Assembly (NCBI GenBank): GCA_016271365.2
Contig: CM057454.1
Location: 701,111,501 to 701,175,500 of the forward strand
Source: Neoceratodus forsteri
Taxonomy: Eukaryota; Chordata; Ceratodontiformes; Ceratodontidae
DNA: 64,000 bases
Direction of reading: 5' to 3'
Made by a program: the position numbers and the translations under genes. The notes beneath the pieces are model-generated. The model saw nothing but the letters and a program-made list of their open reading frames with translations. It had not been told where the DNA came from and did not search any database. Positions 1 to 9,864 of the stretch are shown here, one piece after another (positions within the stretch are counted from its first letter, which is position 1; every line of letters begins with the position of its first letter).

Positions 1-325
1 GCTCAGTCAGGATAATATGCGTTTGGTGTACATGGACTCAGTTTTGCTGTTGATCTCCACTGAGCATGCAGTACCTGGTCAAGGTGGGTGGGGATGTCTA
101 GTAGTACATTTAGACAATTGTTTATTATTTCTGTCACTTGCTGCTGGATGTCTGTCATTAGTTGTGTTGACTTGGTCCTCCCCATACTTGCATGTGTGTG
201 TGTGTGTGTGTGTGTGCTGGTGCTGGTGGGAGATTTGGAGTTAGGTTTCACAACCCTAAACAGCGAACTCCTCACTTTTGTCGCTGTGGAACAACCTAAC
301 TAATGCATTAAATGGGTTTTGCCTC
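1..325. mobile_element. Right end of a large M-type element (cut by window edge)
   Basis: This stretch matches the right end of the large M-type element at 38120-38451 almost base for base, including a (TG)n run at 193-214 and the closing block that reads into GCCTC at 321-325. On the minus strand a 90-residue open stretch (275 to 3) contains the peptide GRTKSTQLMTDIQQQVTEI. The same peptide, with small changes, recurs in both inverted arms of the complete copy. I do not recognise the protein. The left part of the element lies outside the window. That it is the same family is seen directly; that it is a transposon end is inferred from the inverted-repeat structure of the complete copy. Confidence 0.7.
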
Positions 326-393
326 TAATATATATATAGATATATATATTTATATGTACTCTATATATATATCTATATATATATATATTATCA
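326..393. repeat. TA-rich microsatellite
   Basis: Interrupted (TA)n with some TATATC and TATG variants, directly abutting the end of the M-type element. The equivalent tract in the duplicate copy lies at 38452-38516. Confidence 0.85.
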
Positions 394-690
394 TCGCACA
401 AACACTCACCCCATTCTCCTATACTGTATCCATCTCAGGTTGCTTACTTACAGAACGGGTGAGCATTGGGGACAATGACCCCAAGGCAGACCCTTGATGC
501 CTGACAATGTCTACTGAGGTGGGGGATTCAATGGGGTAAGCATTAGGGTCGACAACACTAAAGGCACACCCCAATGCCTGTAAGATGTCTGCAGGGTGAG
601 GGTGCCATTTCCTACTTTTGTCACTTTAGTAACAACCTAACTGATGCATTAACAAAGATTTTGCAATGAATATAAATATATATATATATA
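394..690. repeat. Divergent M-like palindrome remnant
   Basis: A ~290-bp block holding inverted CTCACCCCATTCTCC / GGGTGAGCATT motifs and, at its right, an arm resembling the M palindrome (ACTTTTGTCACT followed by AACTGATGCATTAACAAAG). It reads like an older M relative whose left arm has been lost. The counterpart is 38517-38815. It ends in a short (TA)n at 677-693. Confidence 0.5.
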
Positions 691-693
691 TAT

Positions 694-1016
694 GAGGGCA
701 AAAAACTCCATTTAATGCATTAGTTGAGGTTTATTCCAACGACAAAAGTGAGGAAGTCACTGTTAGGGTTGAAACCGCCCACCCCAACTGGCATTGGGGT
801 GCGCATTGGGATCGTCACCTAACTCTCACCCCATGACATGTGTAAAGCAGCAGAAGTATAGGAGAATGGGGTGAGAGTTGGGACCACGATCCCAATGCAC
901 ACCCAATGCTGGTTGGGGGTGGTGAGGCCAATGGGGTTTTCAACCCTAACAGCGAATTTCCTCACTTTTGTTGCTGTGGAACAACTAACTAATGCATTAA
1001 GCAGAGTTTTTGCCTC
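694..1016. repeat. M palindrome (MITE-like), copy 1
   Basis: The left arm begins GAGGGCAAAAAACTCC and the right arm ends GAGTTTTTGCCTC, with TA outside on both sides. The arms pair over most of ~320 bp: ATGCATTAGTT..., GACAAAAGTGAGGAA, GTTAGGGTTGAAA, and the GCATTGGG/CCCAATGC and CTCACCCCAT/ATGGGGTGAG blocks. The loop holds GACATGTGTAAAGCAGCAG. A TA flank suggests a Tc1/mariner-type target site, but no transposase is present. It directly abuts the R unit to its right. Confidence 0.75.
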
Positions 1017-2811
1017 TAATTTCCCTTCTTTAAGAATGATAATGAGAAATAGTGAATGTCAATACTGCGGCGGAAGGGCAGTGGGGTCCTCTGGGCCCAG
1101 CTCCCGCCTCCTGATGTCTAGAGCATACTAACGGGACAGCAATGCAAACAGAAATGCTAACAGTGGCACACATGGTAACACAAGCGTGAATGGGAACAGA
1201 AAGGGTAATGCACATGGTGACATAGACAGAAGCGGTCTGCCGATGTGTTGTCACATAATGAATATAGTTCCTGCAAACAGAAATGTCAATGGGCATGGTG
1301 GCGTAAAGTGAAACAGAAGATAAACAGTACTACGTAGACAGAAAAGAAAAAAAATAACAAAGCGCAAATGAAAACACAAAGGATAAGCACATGGTGGTGC
1401 AGGCGTCAACAGTAAATTAAACGGGTTCGGAAACCCATGGAAGAAAAACAACAGTAACAGTAATGTAAGCGCGCAGGCTGGTTTTCCCAAAAACCTGCAT
1501 GAGAAAGACAGTGAGTACAAATAATACATCGTAATAATGATTGTCGGCGCGAAAAGAGAACTTGGAATACTAAATACGTTATATCTCAGGAACCGTGCAG
1601 CGTAGAAAAAATTTAAGTCATATTATTTACAACCGTCCTAGCTAATTTGATACTTAGCCCCCACTGGGGGCTAAGCATCTCCAACGAAAGTCGAATCTGC
1701 TACCATTTCGAGACACGGGCCCTGAAAAACGGCAGCGAATGCCGTGTGTTATCTATGGGAAAAAAGAAAGTTTGGAGTGCCATAGACTTTGCCTCCTGTA
1801 ATGTTTTCACCAAACCACTGAAAGGCATCTGTGGGCTGTTGGCTGTCTTCCCTCAAATTTCAGGAAAAAGACCAAGCCGTTATTTTGCAGCAGGGTGCCA
1901 AAATGATTTCTGTAATGCATCGAGGCGCATAATGTTATCCTATGGGAAAAAACGTCGACTTTGGAGTGCGTAACTTTGCTGCTGTGTAATATTTCTTCAA
2001 TACAACACTGAAAGGCATCTGTGAAATGTCGGCTCTGATTCTCTCAAATTTCAACCCAAAACTCCCAACGGTTCTTTTGCAGTGCAGTGCCAAAATGGCT
2101 GTCACTCCCACAGATGGAAAACTACTGTTGCAATTTGCAGCTTTTACAAAAAGTTCACTTACTTTCGTGAGCGAAAGTAATTTATAATACTTTTCCAGAA
2201 ATTTGAAAACATATTTCTGGGGTGTTTATAAAATAAAGACATGGCAAGCATCACCCCTCAGGGTCCGACTAGGTGAATACAAAAGAATTAGGTTGCGAGA
2301 ATCCCCAAATTTAAATGCCAACCATTTCTCTGATCACCAACTGAAAACAAAATGGCCGAGTTGCGAAAGTAACAGGCCCATTGCGAAAGTAAAAAATGAA
2401 TTCGACACTGTAGAACTTTTAACTTAACACTACATTGACTTATAATAGAAACTGTTTTCGAATAACTTTTGAACCGTTTAATATTTTTCCACGAAATCTT
2501 CAAAAGACACATGGAGGACCCGACGCATGTTCCCAATTTCAGGCGATCGCAGAAACTGTACTACCTGTAGGCCCACCAACAATACCAGAAAAGCGAAAAG
2601 CGACGAACATACAGATCCGCCTTAATAACTCCACAGCTGTATATCTCGACTGATACGAAACTGGCATATCCCAAGGCCATGGTTCTTGATCGTGTATTCA
2701 AATTTCGAACAAGGAATCCGTCAAACGGTTGCAAAGTTATTAAGGTGCAAAGTTTTGGGGTTTAACGTAAATGGCTCCTCAACCCTAACTATGGTATCAC
2801 CACCGTGCCTA
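1017..2811 (-). mobile_element. R repeat unit, copy R1 (minus orientation)
   Basis: Reading from right to left: a decayed terminal hairpin at 2791-2811 next to AACCCTAACT; a body with motifs such as AAATTTCAGG, CTGAAAGGCA and ATCCTATGGGAAAA repeated about every 190 bp; a short internal hairpin CTTAGCCCCCACTGGGGGC at 1653-1671; the 6-bp-periodic array at about 1100-1480; then the junction with M. It is nearly collinear with copy R6 (39151-40988) but carries many 1-3 nt deletions. No protein-coding content is supported. Confidence 0.75.
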
Positions 2812-2829
2812 TATATATATATATATAGT

Positions 2830-3142
2830 GAGGCAAAAACTCCATTTAATGCATTAGTTAGGGTTGTTCACAGCGACAAAAAGTGAGGAAATTGAGCTGT
2901 TAGGGTTGAAAACCCCTTGGACCCCAGCCACCCCCAACCCGGCATTGGGGGTAGCATTAGGATCGTCAGCCTAACTCTCACCCCATGACATGTATAAAGC
3001 AGCAGAGGTATGGGGAGAATGGGGTGAGAGTTGGTTATGACTCCCAATGCACTAATACCGTGAAAGAGCGAGGGGCTCAAGAATTTTAACTATTTTGTCA
3101 CTATGGAACAAACCCCAACTAATGCATAAATGGAGTTGCCTC
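2830..3142. repeat. M palindrome, copy 2
   Basis: Starts GAGGCAAAAACTCC and ends GGAGTTGCCTC. The centre carries the ATGACATGTATAAAGCAGCAG loop between CTCACCCCATGAC and GGGGTGAGAGTT. It follows R1 after an 18-bp (TA)n. The right arm is more decayed than in copy 41006-41333. Confidence 0.7.
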
Positions 3143-4105
3143 TTCCCCTTCTTTGAGAATGATAATAAAGTGAACATGTAATGGGAGGAACGCAGCCCCA
3201 AAACACCGCGCTCCCTGCATATAAGAGCCCTCCCACCACATGATGTGTTGTGGCATACTACAGGACACAATGCAAAACAGAAATGCTAAGAGTGGCACAT
3301 GGTAACAAACATGAATGAGAACAGAAAGATAGCACATGGTGGTGGCGGGAATGGTCTGCCGTGATGTGTTGTCACATAGTAACATGGTGCCTGCAACAGA
3401 AATAATCAACATGGTGATGTAAGTGAAACAGTAAGATAAACAGTACTGTAGACGAAATGGCAAAAATAACAAACACAAAGCAAAATGAAAATGCAAGGAT
3501 ACACACCGTGGCGCAGGCGTCAATGGTAAGTGAAGCGAGTGCGAATCCACAGCGGAAGGGCAACAATAACAGTAATGTGGCACAGGCTGGTTCCCCAAAA
3601 CCGCATTGAGAAAAGACAGTGGTACAAATAATGTGCAAAATAATGAGTATAAAACAAAAATGAGATCTTGGAATACTAAATACATTATATCTCAGGAACG
3701 TACAACGTCAAAAAAATTTAAAAGTATATTATTTACAACTATCCTAATTTGGATCTCAGCACCATTAGAGGCTAAAGTTTCAGGCAGAAAATCCATTATC
3801 TCACACCGTTTCGGTCGGGCCTGAAGCAGCAGTGAGGCCGTAATGTTATCCTATGGAAAAAAGAAAAGTTGAACACCAACATGGCATCCTGTAATTTTCA
3901 CCAAACTACTGAAGGCATCATGGGCTGTTGGCTTCTTCCTCAAACTTCAGGAAAAAGACCAAACCATTATTTTTGAAAGGGCTCAAATGATTTCTGTTAA
4001 GTGGCGCAGTAATGTTATCCTATGGAAACGTCAATTTGGAATGAAGTAACTTGCGCCATGTGATATTTTCACCTACTGAAAGTCATCTGTGTACTGTTGG
4101 CTGTG
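3143..4105 (-). mobile_element. R repeat unit, copy R2, truncated
   Basis: Collinear with 41334-42410 (copy R7): CTTCTTTGAGAATGATAAT at the junction with M, the hexamer-periodic array at 3230-3620, GGAATACTAAATACATTATATCTCAGGAAC, then two body modules. Homology stops near 4105 at a T-run, and the hairpin-end half is missing. A 188-residue ORF and an 88-residue ORF on the minus strand fall inside the stop-poor hexamer array and are not considered genes. Confidence 0.75.
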
Positions 4106-4760
4106 TTTTTTTTTCAAAATACACTTGACACTACCAATGTTTATCTACAGCTACCTGTTCCTACTGCCTTAAGGTACAATAAAACTATAGCACTCTGCAT
4201 TGCTCTATTGTAAGGCATTGATGGTATAGACCTTAATTAAGGATGATGAATTTAACAGATAGTATTTCACAGTACATATCAAAATTCCTCATTTAACTCA
4301 TTGAGGACAAGGAATACATAATGAATATTAGAAGCAAGAGGTTTTCTTGTAAAACACTTTACAATCACTCCTTGTTTTATGTGATAATTAGATCCTTTTA
4401 TCTCTGAGTGCATCTGTGGCATAGGACTGTTCCTTGTTGTGCAGCTCTACTCTTGAAGCCTTTGTACTGGCAACCAGTTTGCTGAGTTGAATTTGCCTTT
4501 TGATTGCCTATCTGGCTGGTCTCCTGACTATTTAATTTCCAGTCTATGCACAGGGCTACTACTCATTATTATGTTAAATGATTATTTTTGTAAAATAGAC
4601 AATAATAACTTTAATGACTCATAAGACTTTCCTCATTCTATCATTTGCCTTGTAATGAATTAATTACAAAAATAATGAAGACTTCTCTCAATCATTGTGC
4701 TCCATAGCCAGTGCCAATGGTGTTGGCACAAATAACTTGGTATAGCCATGAACCCTTCCC
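4106..4760. other. No recognised feature
   Basis: AT-rich unique-looking sequence between the truncated R copy and a Penelope-like coding relic. No ORF, RNA gene or clear repeat seen. Confidence 0.5.
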
Positions 4761-4767
4761 CAACCTT

Positions 4768-4990
4768 TTAGCCATGGTGGCACCCATGGTTTAAGGCACA
4801 TGTATTAGTCCCTGTGAAGTTTAACTTGTATTCACTTTTATCTACATTTCCCATTGTATATGCAGCCATGGCATATGTAGGGTTACCTCCTTTGATGGCC
4901 CTACAATGCTCCCCAACTTTCACTATTAAACACTGTGTAGTTTTTCCAACATAGAATGCCCACACATAAGCATTTTTGCTCCTATTTGTA
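4768..4990 (-). pseudogene. Penelope-like element GIY-YIG endonuclease relic
   Basis: The minus-strand frame reads AFYVGKTTQCLIVKVGEHCR followed by AIKGGNPTYAMAA, the hallmark start of the C-terminal GIY-YIG nuclease domain of Penelope-like retroelements (YVGKT, then a conserved R/KxGEH). Only about 65 residues are open. The rest of the nuclease and the reverse transcriptase are not recognisable nearby, so this is a decayed fragment. The family assignment rests on established motif knowledge. It lies just right of the truncated R2 copy. Confidence 0.65.
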
Positions 4991-5439
4991 ATATTTGTTA
5001 TTTTGTAGTGTTTGAATGAGCTTTCAATATATTGAATTTAAGAGGTGACACAAATGTGTCAAGTAGTGAAGCTCCTACTTGAAATTGTACCTTTACAGCA
5101 GATTTATTCTATTAGCTCTGAGATTAGATTCCAAATTATAGTAATATAAAGATAAGTGAATAATAGTAGACATAAAAGGTACAGGAATAAAAAATCTTTT
5201 CAACTCCATATTGGCAGAAAAGGTATGAAATCTCATTACTGAGTATTTGGAGCAGAATGTTTTTAAATTTCAGTATTTGTATATTTTGTGCCATATGCAA
5301 ATATTTTTAAAGTTTAGGATATTTTGTGATTGATATCTGTGCGGTATTTTGAATTGATATATATGTGGGGTATGTGTCATTCATATAACAATCTGTCTTA
5401 ATATGCACACAGGTGGGGTAATTTACAAATGTCCTCATA
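4991..5439. other. No recognised feature
   Basis: AT-rich sequence without ORFs. It may belong to the flanking Penelope-like remains, but nothing in it can be assigned. Confidence 0.4.
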
Positions 5440-5625
5440 GTTATCATATCATTATGATGTCATCAATACTGTGCATTTAAGGAGACTGGTGATTAATTAT
5501 GTACAGCAGCCTTTGAGAAAGGATCATGACAATCTAAAACATGTTAGGCGTGCGGGGGGGCATCTGTTTTTAGTATGTATATATTATGAAATAAAGTAGA
5601 CTTTTTTTCATCACCTTTGAATAAT
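5440..5625 (+). mobile_element. Penelope-like 3' end (probable)
   Basis: Contains ATGATGTCATCAATACTGTG, then CTTTGAGAAAGGATCATG, AAACATGTTAGGCGTG and AATAAAGTAGACTT. This matches the layout of Penelope-like 3' untranslated ends and closely resembles the fragment at 62968-63320 (TGATGTCATAATGACG, TTTGATAAAGGATCC, CTTGTCAGGCGTGC, AATAAAATGAA on its minus strand). It is on the opposite strand to the GIY-YIG relic at 4768-4990, so it is probably a separate insertion. Confidence 0.5.
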
Positions 5626-5949
5626 TGGAAGCCAAAGTGTTTTTTTTTTTGTTTGTTTTTGGTTTAATTTTTTTTGTCAATTATAAGGTGATGAGTGCCT
5701 AACTTTTGTGTTTCTAGATTGTCTTCTTTTGTTATGTGGACCAACAGCGCAATGTGAACTATTTTTGTGTGGTAAACAAGTACCGTATTTCATCGATTTG
5801 TAACCGTGGCTTTAATTACAATATTTTAATTTGTTAAAGGTTTTAATTCAAGGGCGGCATCTAAATGAGGGTGGCTATAATTTCAAACAGCTGTTCTGGG
5901 TAAGTTTATTACTTAGCTTTGAAATTCAGAGAAAGAACATACTGCCGAT

Positions 5950-7715
5950 ATGACGAAAAGAAAGTCGTATGATTTAGAATTTAAATTACATGTTGCTAAG
6001 CATGCTGAAGTAGAGTGGAACCAACCTGTGGCACTGGCACTCCATGTTGATGAAAAACAGATTCGGGAATGGAGGAAGAGTGTCCCCAAACTTGAAGAAA
6101 AACTCCGTGAGGAGGGGTGTACCAGCGCAAGATAGCAACCAGCGTCTGGATGGAGCTGGCAGAAGTGCAGCATTCCCAGCTGAGGAGTCGAACCTTGCTA
6201 CCTGGTAGCACAGCAGAGGGAAGTGCATCATCTGTAACCAGAAAGAAGGTTGCCTTAAATCATCATCATCACTGATCACAAACCCAGATTTTCAGTCAAG
6301 CAGAGGCTGTGTAGGTCGATTTCTTTCATGATGGGGGTTCACTATACCAAAAGACCACTGTAGGTCAGAAGTTGCCTAAAGATTATGTTCCAAAGGTGAT
6401 AGACTTTATTTCATTCTGTGCCAGACAAATACAGCAGCACAATCTACTGACATCTAGCATTGGAAATATGGATGAAATGGCGTATGGGCTGACATGCTTG
6501 GTGATCGAACCAGTGATCAAATCGGTGCTAAATCAGTCCCACTACTCACCACTGGCCACGAGAAGCAAAGGCTCACTGTTTGCTTAGCTGCAATGGCAGA
6601 TGGAAGAAAATTGCCCCGCTACTTGTGCTAAAGGGAAGAGGATCCCCAAGGACATTGCAGGAGTTACAGGTGTAGTTGGCTATGTCCATAAATGAGTTGT
6701 ATGAACACTGAAATTACAGACATGTGGCTGAAAACAGTGTGGGGAGGAATATCTTTTGGAAAAGATTGCTCATTTGGGACACTTTCCGCTGTCACATTTG
6801 CCCAGAGATAAAATCAGTTTGCAGAAAAAAAAATACGATAATGGCAGCTATTCAAGGGGGGTGTACCAACCTGCTCCAACCAGCCGATGTATAGTGGAAC
6901 ACTCCCTTTAAATCCAGATATTGGGAGCTGTATGATGAGTGGCTTGCAAATGGGAACAGAGTGTTGACAAAGGCAGGTAACCCTCGTGCACCTTCACATC
7001 CGCTAATTTATTTATTTTATTTCGTTTTGTTGACCAGGTAAGTGCACTAGAAAAATACTGTCTATTTTCAGGCACGACCCGGGGAGGGGGATACAGATGA
7101 ATGTCAACTGAACTTGAACCACATTAAGCTGTTGGTGGTATTTTTAGTGAATGAGGGAAATTTGGCCAGGACACTGGGGAAATTCCCCTACTCTTTTCAA
7201 TAAGTGCCATGGGATCTTTAACATCCACCTGAACTGCCACCAGTCCAGGCAGATGGGACCTCGGTTTAATGTCTCATCCGAAAGACGGCACCTCAGAAGT
7301 GCAGCACCCTTCTCATGCTGTACTACAGTCTCAGTACTGGGATATTAACCCAAGTGCCAGATGTGGGAACTGAGCCCACAGCCCTCTGATCTCCTGGCCT
7401 CAGAGGTGAGTGTGCTACCTACTGATCCACTGACACTACACTAATTGCTGAATGGGTGAAACTGTCCTGGGATGCAGTTTCAAGGGAAGTAATTGTTAAG
7501 TCATTTGATGTTTGCGGCATTACCTCAACTGATCCAGACAAAATAAATTGTTTTAAAGCTGATGGCGTTGCAAGAGAACATGTGGAAGAGCTGTGCAGTA
7601 GTCTACAGGACTTTGCTGAAGGTGTAGATATCGGTACCCAATGTAACATGTTTGCAAATGAAAGTGACTGTGGTTCAGATTATGCATAACCAGACAGTGA
7701 TTGTGAACTAGATTA
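5950..7715 (+). pseudogene. Tigger/pogo transposase, decayed
   Basis: The N-terminus MTKRKSYDLEFKLHVAKHAE, followed by VDEKQIREWRKS, is a CENP-B/pogo-type helix-turn-helix; this start fits the family. The DDE region shows NMDE with the first aspartate codon at 6471-6473, then MADGRKLPPL-like and GKRIPKD text, and GCTNLLQPADV at about 6859-6891, the familiar block near the second aspartate. Frame changes and stops separate these blocks. The C-terminal part (AEWVKLSWDAVSREVIVKSF and on) resumes right after the SINE and ends with an acidic tail at about 7715. In the family this protein cuts and rejoins DNA at TA sites in the nucleus. This copy cannot encode a complete enzyme. Confidence 0.8.
7001..7446 (-). 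mobile_element. tRNA-derived SINE inserted in the Tigger transposase
   Basis: On the minus strand it begins GTGTCAGTGGATCAGTAGGT with RNA polymerase III promoter-like text (GGGCTCAGTTCCCAC as a weak B box). It continues with GGTGCCGTCTTTCGGATGAG, ATTAAACCGAGGTCCC and AAGATCCCATGGCAC, a core seen in a widespread SINE type of fishes, and ends in TAAATAAAT. Target-site duplication: CGCTAATT at 7001-7008 and CACTAATT at 7439-7446. Removing it rejoins the transposase reading frame exactly, which confirms the boundaries. Confidence 0.8.
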
Positions 7716-7975
7716 ATAACAACTGTCGGTCGTGTGTCCGAAATGAAATGAAATTTGTACTCTGCTTATCTTTTCTTAAATCAAGCTAGTAAAAGTTACA
7801 TTTTAAACAAAACTCTGACTCTGAATTGTACTTTGGGGGTTCTAACTTTACCTAATTGGGTTGTTAATTTCAGCTTAAAACAGGGCTGCTTTAATTACAA
7901 ATTTATTTTTATCTAGGGCTACAATTCGAAGGCTGCTAGAAAATGAGGGCAGCTTCAAAATGATGAAATACAGTA

Positions 7976-8320
7976 TCTTAAGGTCACATGGAACAGTTTC
8001 AACAGTTCACATGATACATCTCAGACAGTGAGTCTGCTTCACTTTCAGTTTTGCAGAGTTAGTCAGTGGAGGAGATTGCAGGGATGTGTGAGTAATGAAT
8101 ATTTCCTGAATGCTACAAATAATGAGTTATTCATTACTCAGATCTGAACAACAAAGAGTAGCACTATTCATTCCCTATTTGGGAAATACTGTCTTTAAAA
8201 AAAAAGGGTAAAGCAACATCCTTTACCATCCCCTCAAGCCCAGATTCTTTAATATATACTACCTCCCCAACCCTCAGTTAGAGCCCCATACTACCCTTCT
8301 CCCTGCTAAGTACCCACATT
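7976..8320. other. No recognised feature
   Basis: Unique-looking sequence after the Tigger element. No ORF or repeat recognised. Confidence 0.5.
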
Positions 8321-8321
8321 T

Positions 8322-8371
8322 TGATTATATATATATCTATATATATATATATATCTATATCTATATATATG

Positions 8372-8433
<62 letters not shown>

Positions 8434-8436
8434 TAT
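8322..8436. repeat. TA/TG compound microsatellite
   Basis: (TA)n with TATC interruptions, a (TG)9-like run at about 8383-8402, then (TA)n again. Confidence 0.9.
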
Positions 8437-9030
8437 GAGGACAATTGCTAATCAGTTAATATTACCATAATGGAATACGGTAACATAGTGTACAACTTTG
8501 TGGGACAAAAACATTTGGGCAAACTTGTCAAATCATACAACCGATTGGAGAGATTTGCCCTTAACTATATTTTCAACCCATCATTGCACCATGTACAACG
8601 ATTTAAAATGGGATAGTTTAATGAGTACGGTTTAAAAACAATACTCAATATTCATATATAAGATATACAATGGGATGATAAAGGTAATATGGATTTGGAC
8701 TTTGGCTGTGAGAGTCATCACTATGCCTTAAGGGATGTGAAACATGGGGGCTTTACTTTTCAAATTAACACAAAATATGGGAACATGACATTGCAGGCCC
8801 AGGTGACTAAAATTGGAAAGAAATTCCTCCAAAATTAAGAAATGTGACAAAATTATCATAATTCAAAACTGGACTGAATGAAATATTCTATACAATTGTA
8901 CCTGTATGAAGTGATGTTTTATTATTTATTTATTTATTATTTATTAAATTTTGATACGAGGTAAGCCCATAAGAGGGTATAAAGTTAGCTGTCTGACACC
9001 TAACTGGAATGAAGTATTTAATCTTGAATT
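8437..9030 (+). pseudogene. LINE 3' relic (jockey/CR1-like C-terminus)
   Basis: Translating near 8460 gives IMEYGNIVYNFVGQKHLGKL then RLERFALNYIFNPS, which matches the layout of the C-terminal region of jockey/CR1-type ORF2 proteins (a Y-WG-like block, L-LxxLQxRxxR, then a block like L-RR--H with YKI-NG, here FIYKIYNGM). Stops interrupt it and the frame ends at 8838. It is followed by a TTATTTATTTATTTATTA-rich tail near 8921-8945. The clade is uncertain. Confidence 0.5.
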
Positions 9031-9254
9031 ACAAATTATATCAAGTAAAATCGATGTTATTTCTATACTGAAGTATGAAAGTATTGTATTGTATGTACTG
9101 TAACATTTTTGAATGACATTTACCCTGTAACCTGATTGTTTTAAGTACAGGACGACTTTGAAAATAGGTCATTGGACCTAAAGTCTTGTATATCCTGTCT
9201 AAAATTAAATATTTTACTACTACTACTACTGCATATATATATATATTTATATTA
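9031..9254. other. No recognised feature; short CTA and TA runs
   Basis: AT-rich sequence with a (CTA)5-like run at about 9214-9230 and a short (TA)n just before the next M palindrome. Confidence 0.5.
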
Positions 9255-9600
9255 GAGGCAAAAACTCTGTTTAATGCATCAGTTAGGGTTGTTCCACAGT
9301 GATAAGGTGAGAAATTCGGTGCTAGGGTTGAAAGTCCCCCTTGGACCCCTCCAGCCCACCCTCCCAACTGGCATCGGGGTGCCGTTGGGGTCATCAGTCT
9401 AACTCTCACCCCATCACATGTGTAAAGCAGCTGAGGAATAGGAGAATGGGGTGAGAGTTAGGACCAGCGACTAGCCAGCACCCCAATGCCAGTTGGGGGT
9501 GGGCTGGAGGGTCCAGGGGCTTTCAACCTAACACCAAATTTCCTCCACTTTGTCGCTGTGGAACAACCCTAACTGATGCATTAAACAAATTTTTAGCCTC
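9255..9600. repeat. M palindrome, copy 3
   Basis: Left arm GAGGCAAAAACTCTGTTTAA, right arm ending AAATTTTTAGCCTC. The arms pair through GTTAGGGTTGTTCCACAG, GCCAGTTGGGGGTGGG / CACCCTCCCAACTGGC and the CTCACCCCAT / ATGGGGTGAG core. It abuts the R3 copy. Confidence 0.75.
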
Positions 9601-9864
9601 TATTCCCTTCTTTTGAGAATGATGATGAGAAATAGTAGATGTGAATGCAGCGGCAGGAGCACGGGACCTTAACCGCTCCTGCCACGTGATCTTGTGACAT
9701 AGTAACAGGAACAGCAATGCAAACAGAAGTGCCAACAGTGGTACACATGGTAAAGCAAATGTAAATGGTAACGGAAACGTTAATAGAAACGCAAGCGCAA
9801 AATGATGCTGAAGCGAACAGTGACGCAAACAGACATTGAAGCATGTATGAAAATGCAGCTGGTA

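Larger units (their letters stand above)
5781..7975 (+). mobile_element. pogo/Tigger-type DNA transposon, interrupted by a SINE
   Basis: Terminal inverted repeats are TACCGTATTTCATC at the left edge and GATGAAATACAGTA at the right edge, both bounded by TA, the target used by pogo/Tigger elements. Between them lies a decayed transposase. Without the ~440-bp SINE the element is about 1.75 kb. The subterminal regions also match each other loosely (TTTAATTACAA, GAGGGTGGC against GAGGGCAGC). The ends and TA are seen directly; the family follows from the transposase motifs. Confidence 0.8.

Noticed and set aside
1100..1480. CRISPR-like array
   Set aside because: Repeats are 6-bp periodic without constant repeats separated by unique spacers, and the context is a vertebrate transposon.
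3119..3685. 188-residue minus-strand ORF
   Set aside because: Lies across the R2/M junction and hexamer array. The equivalent frame is broken in the other R copies.
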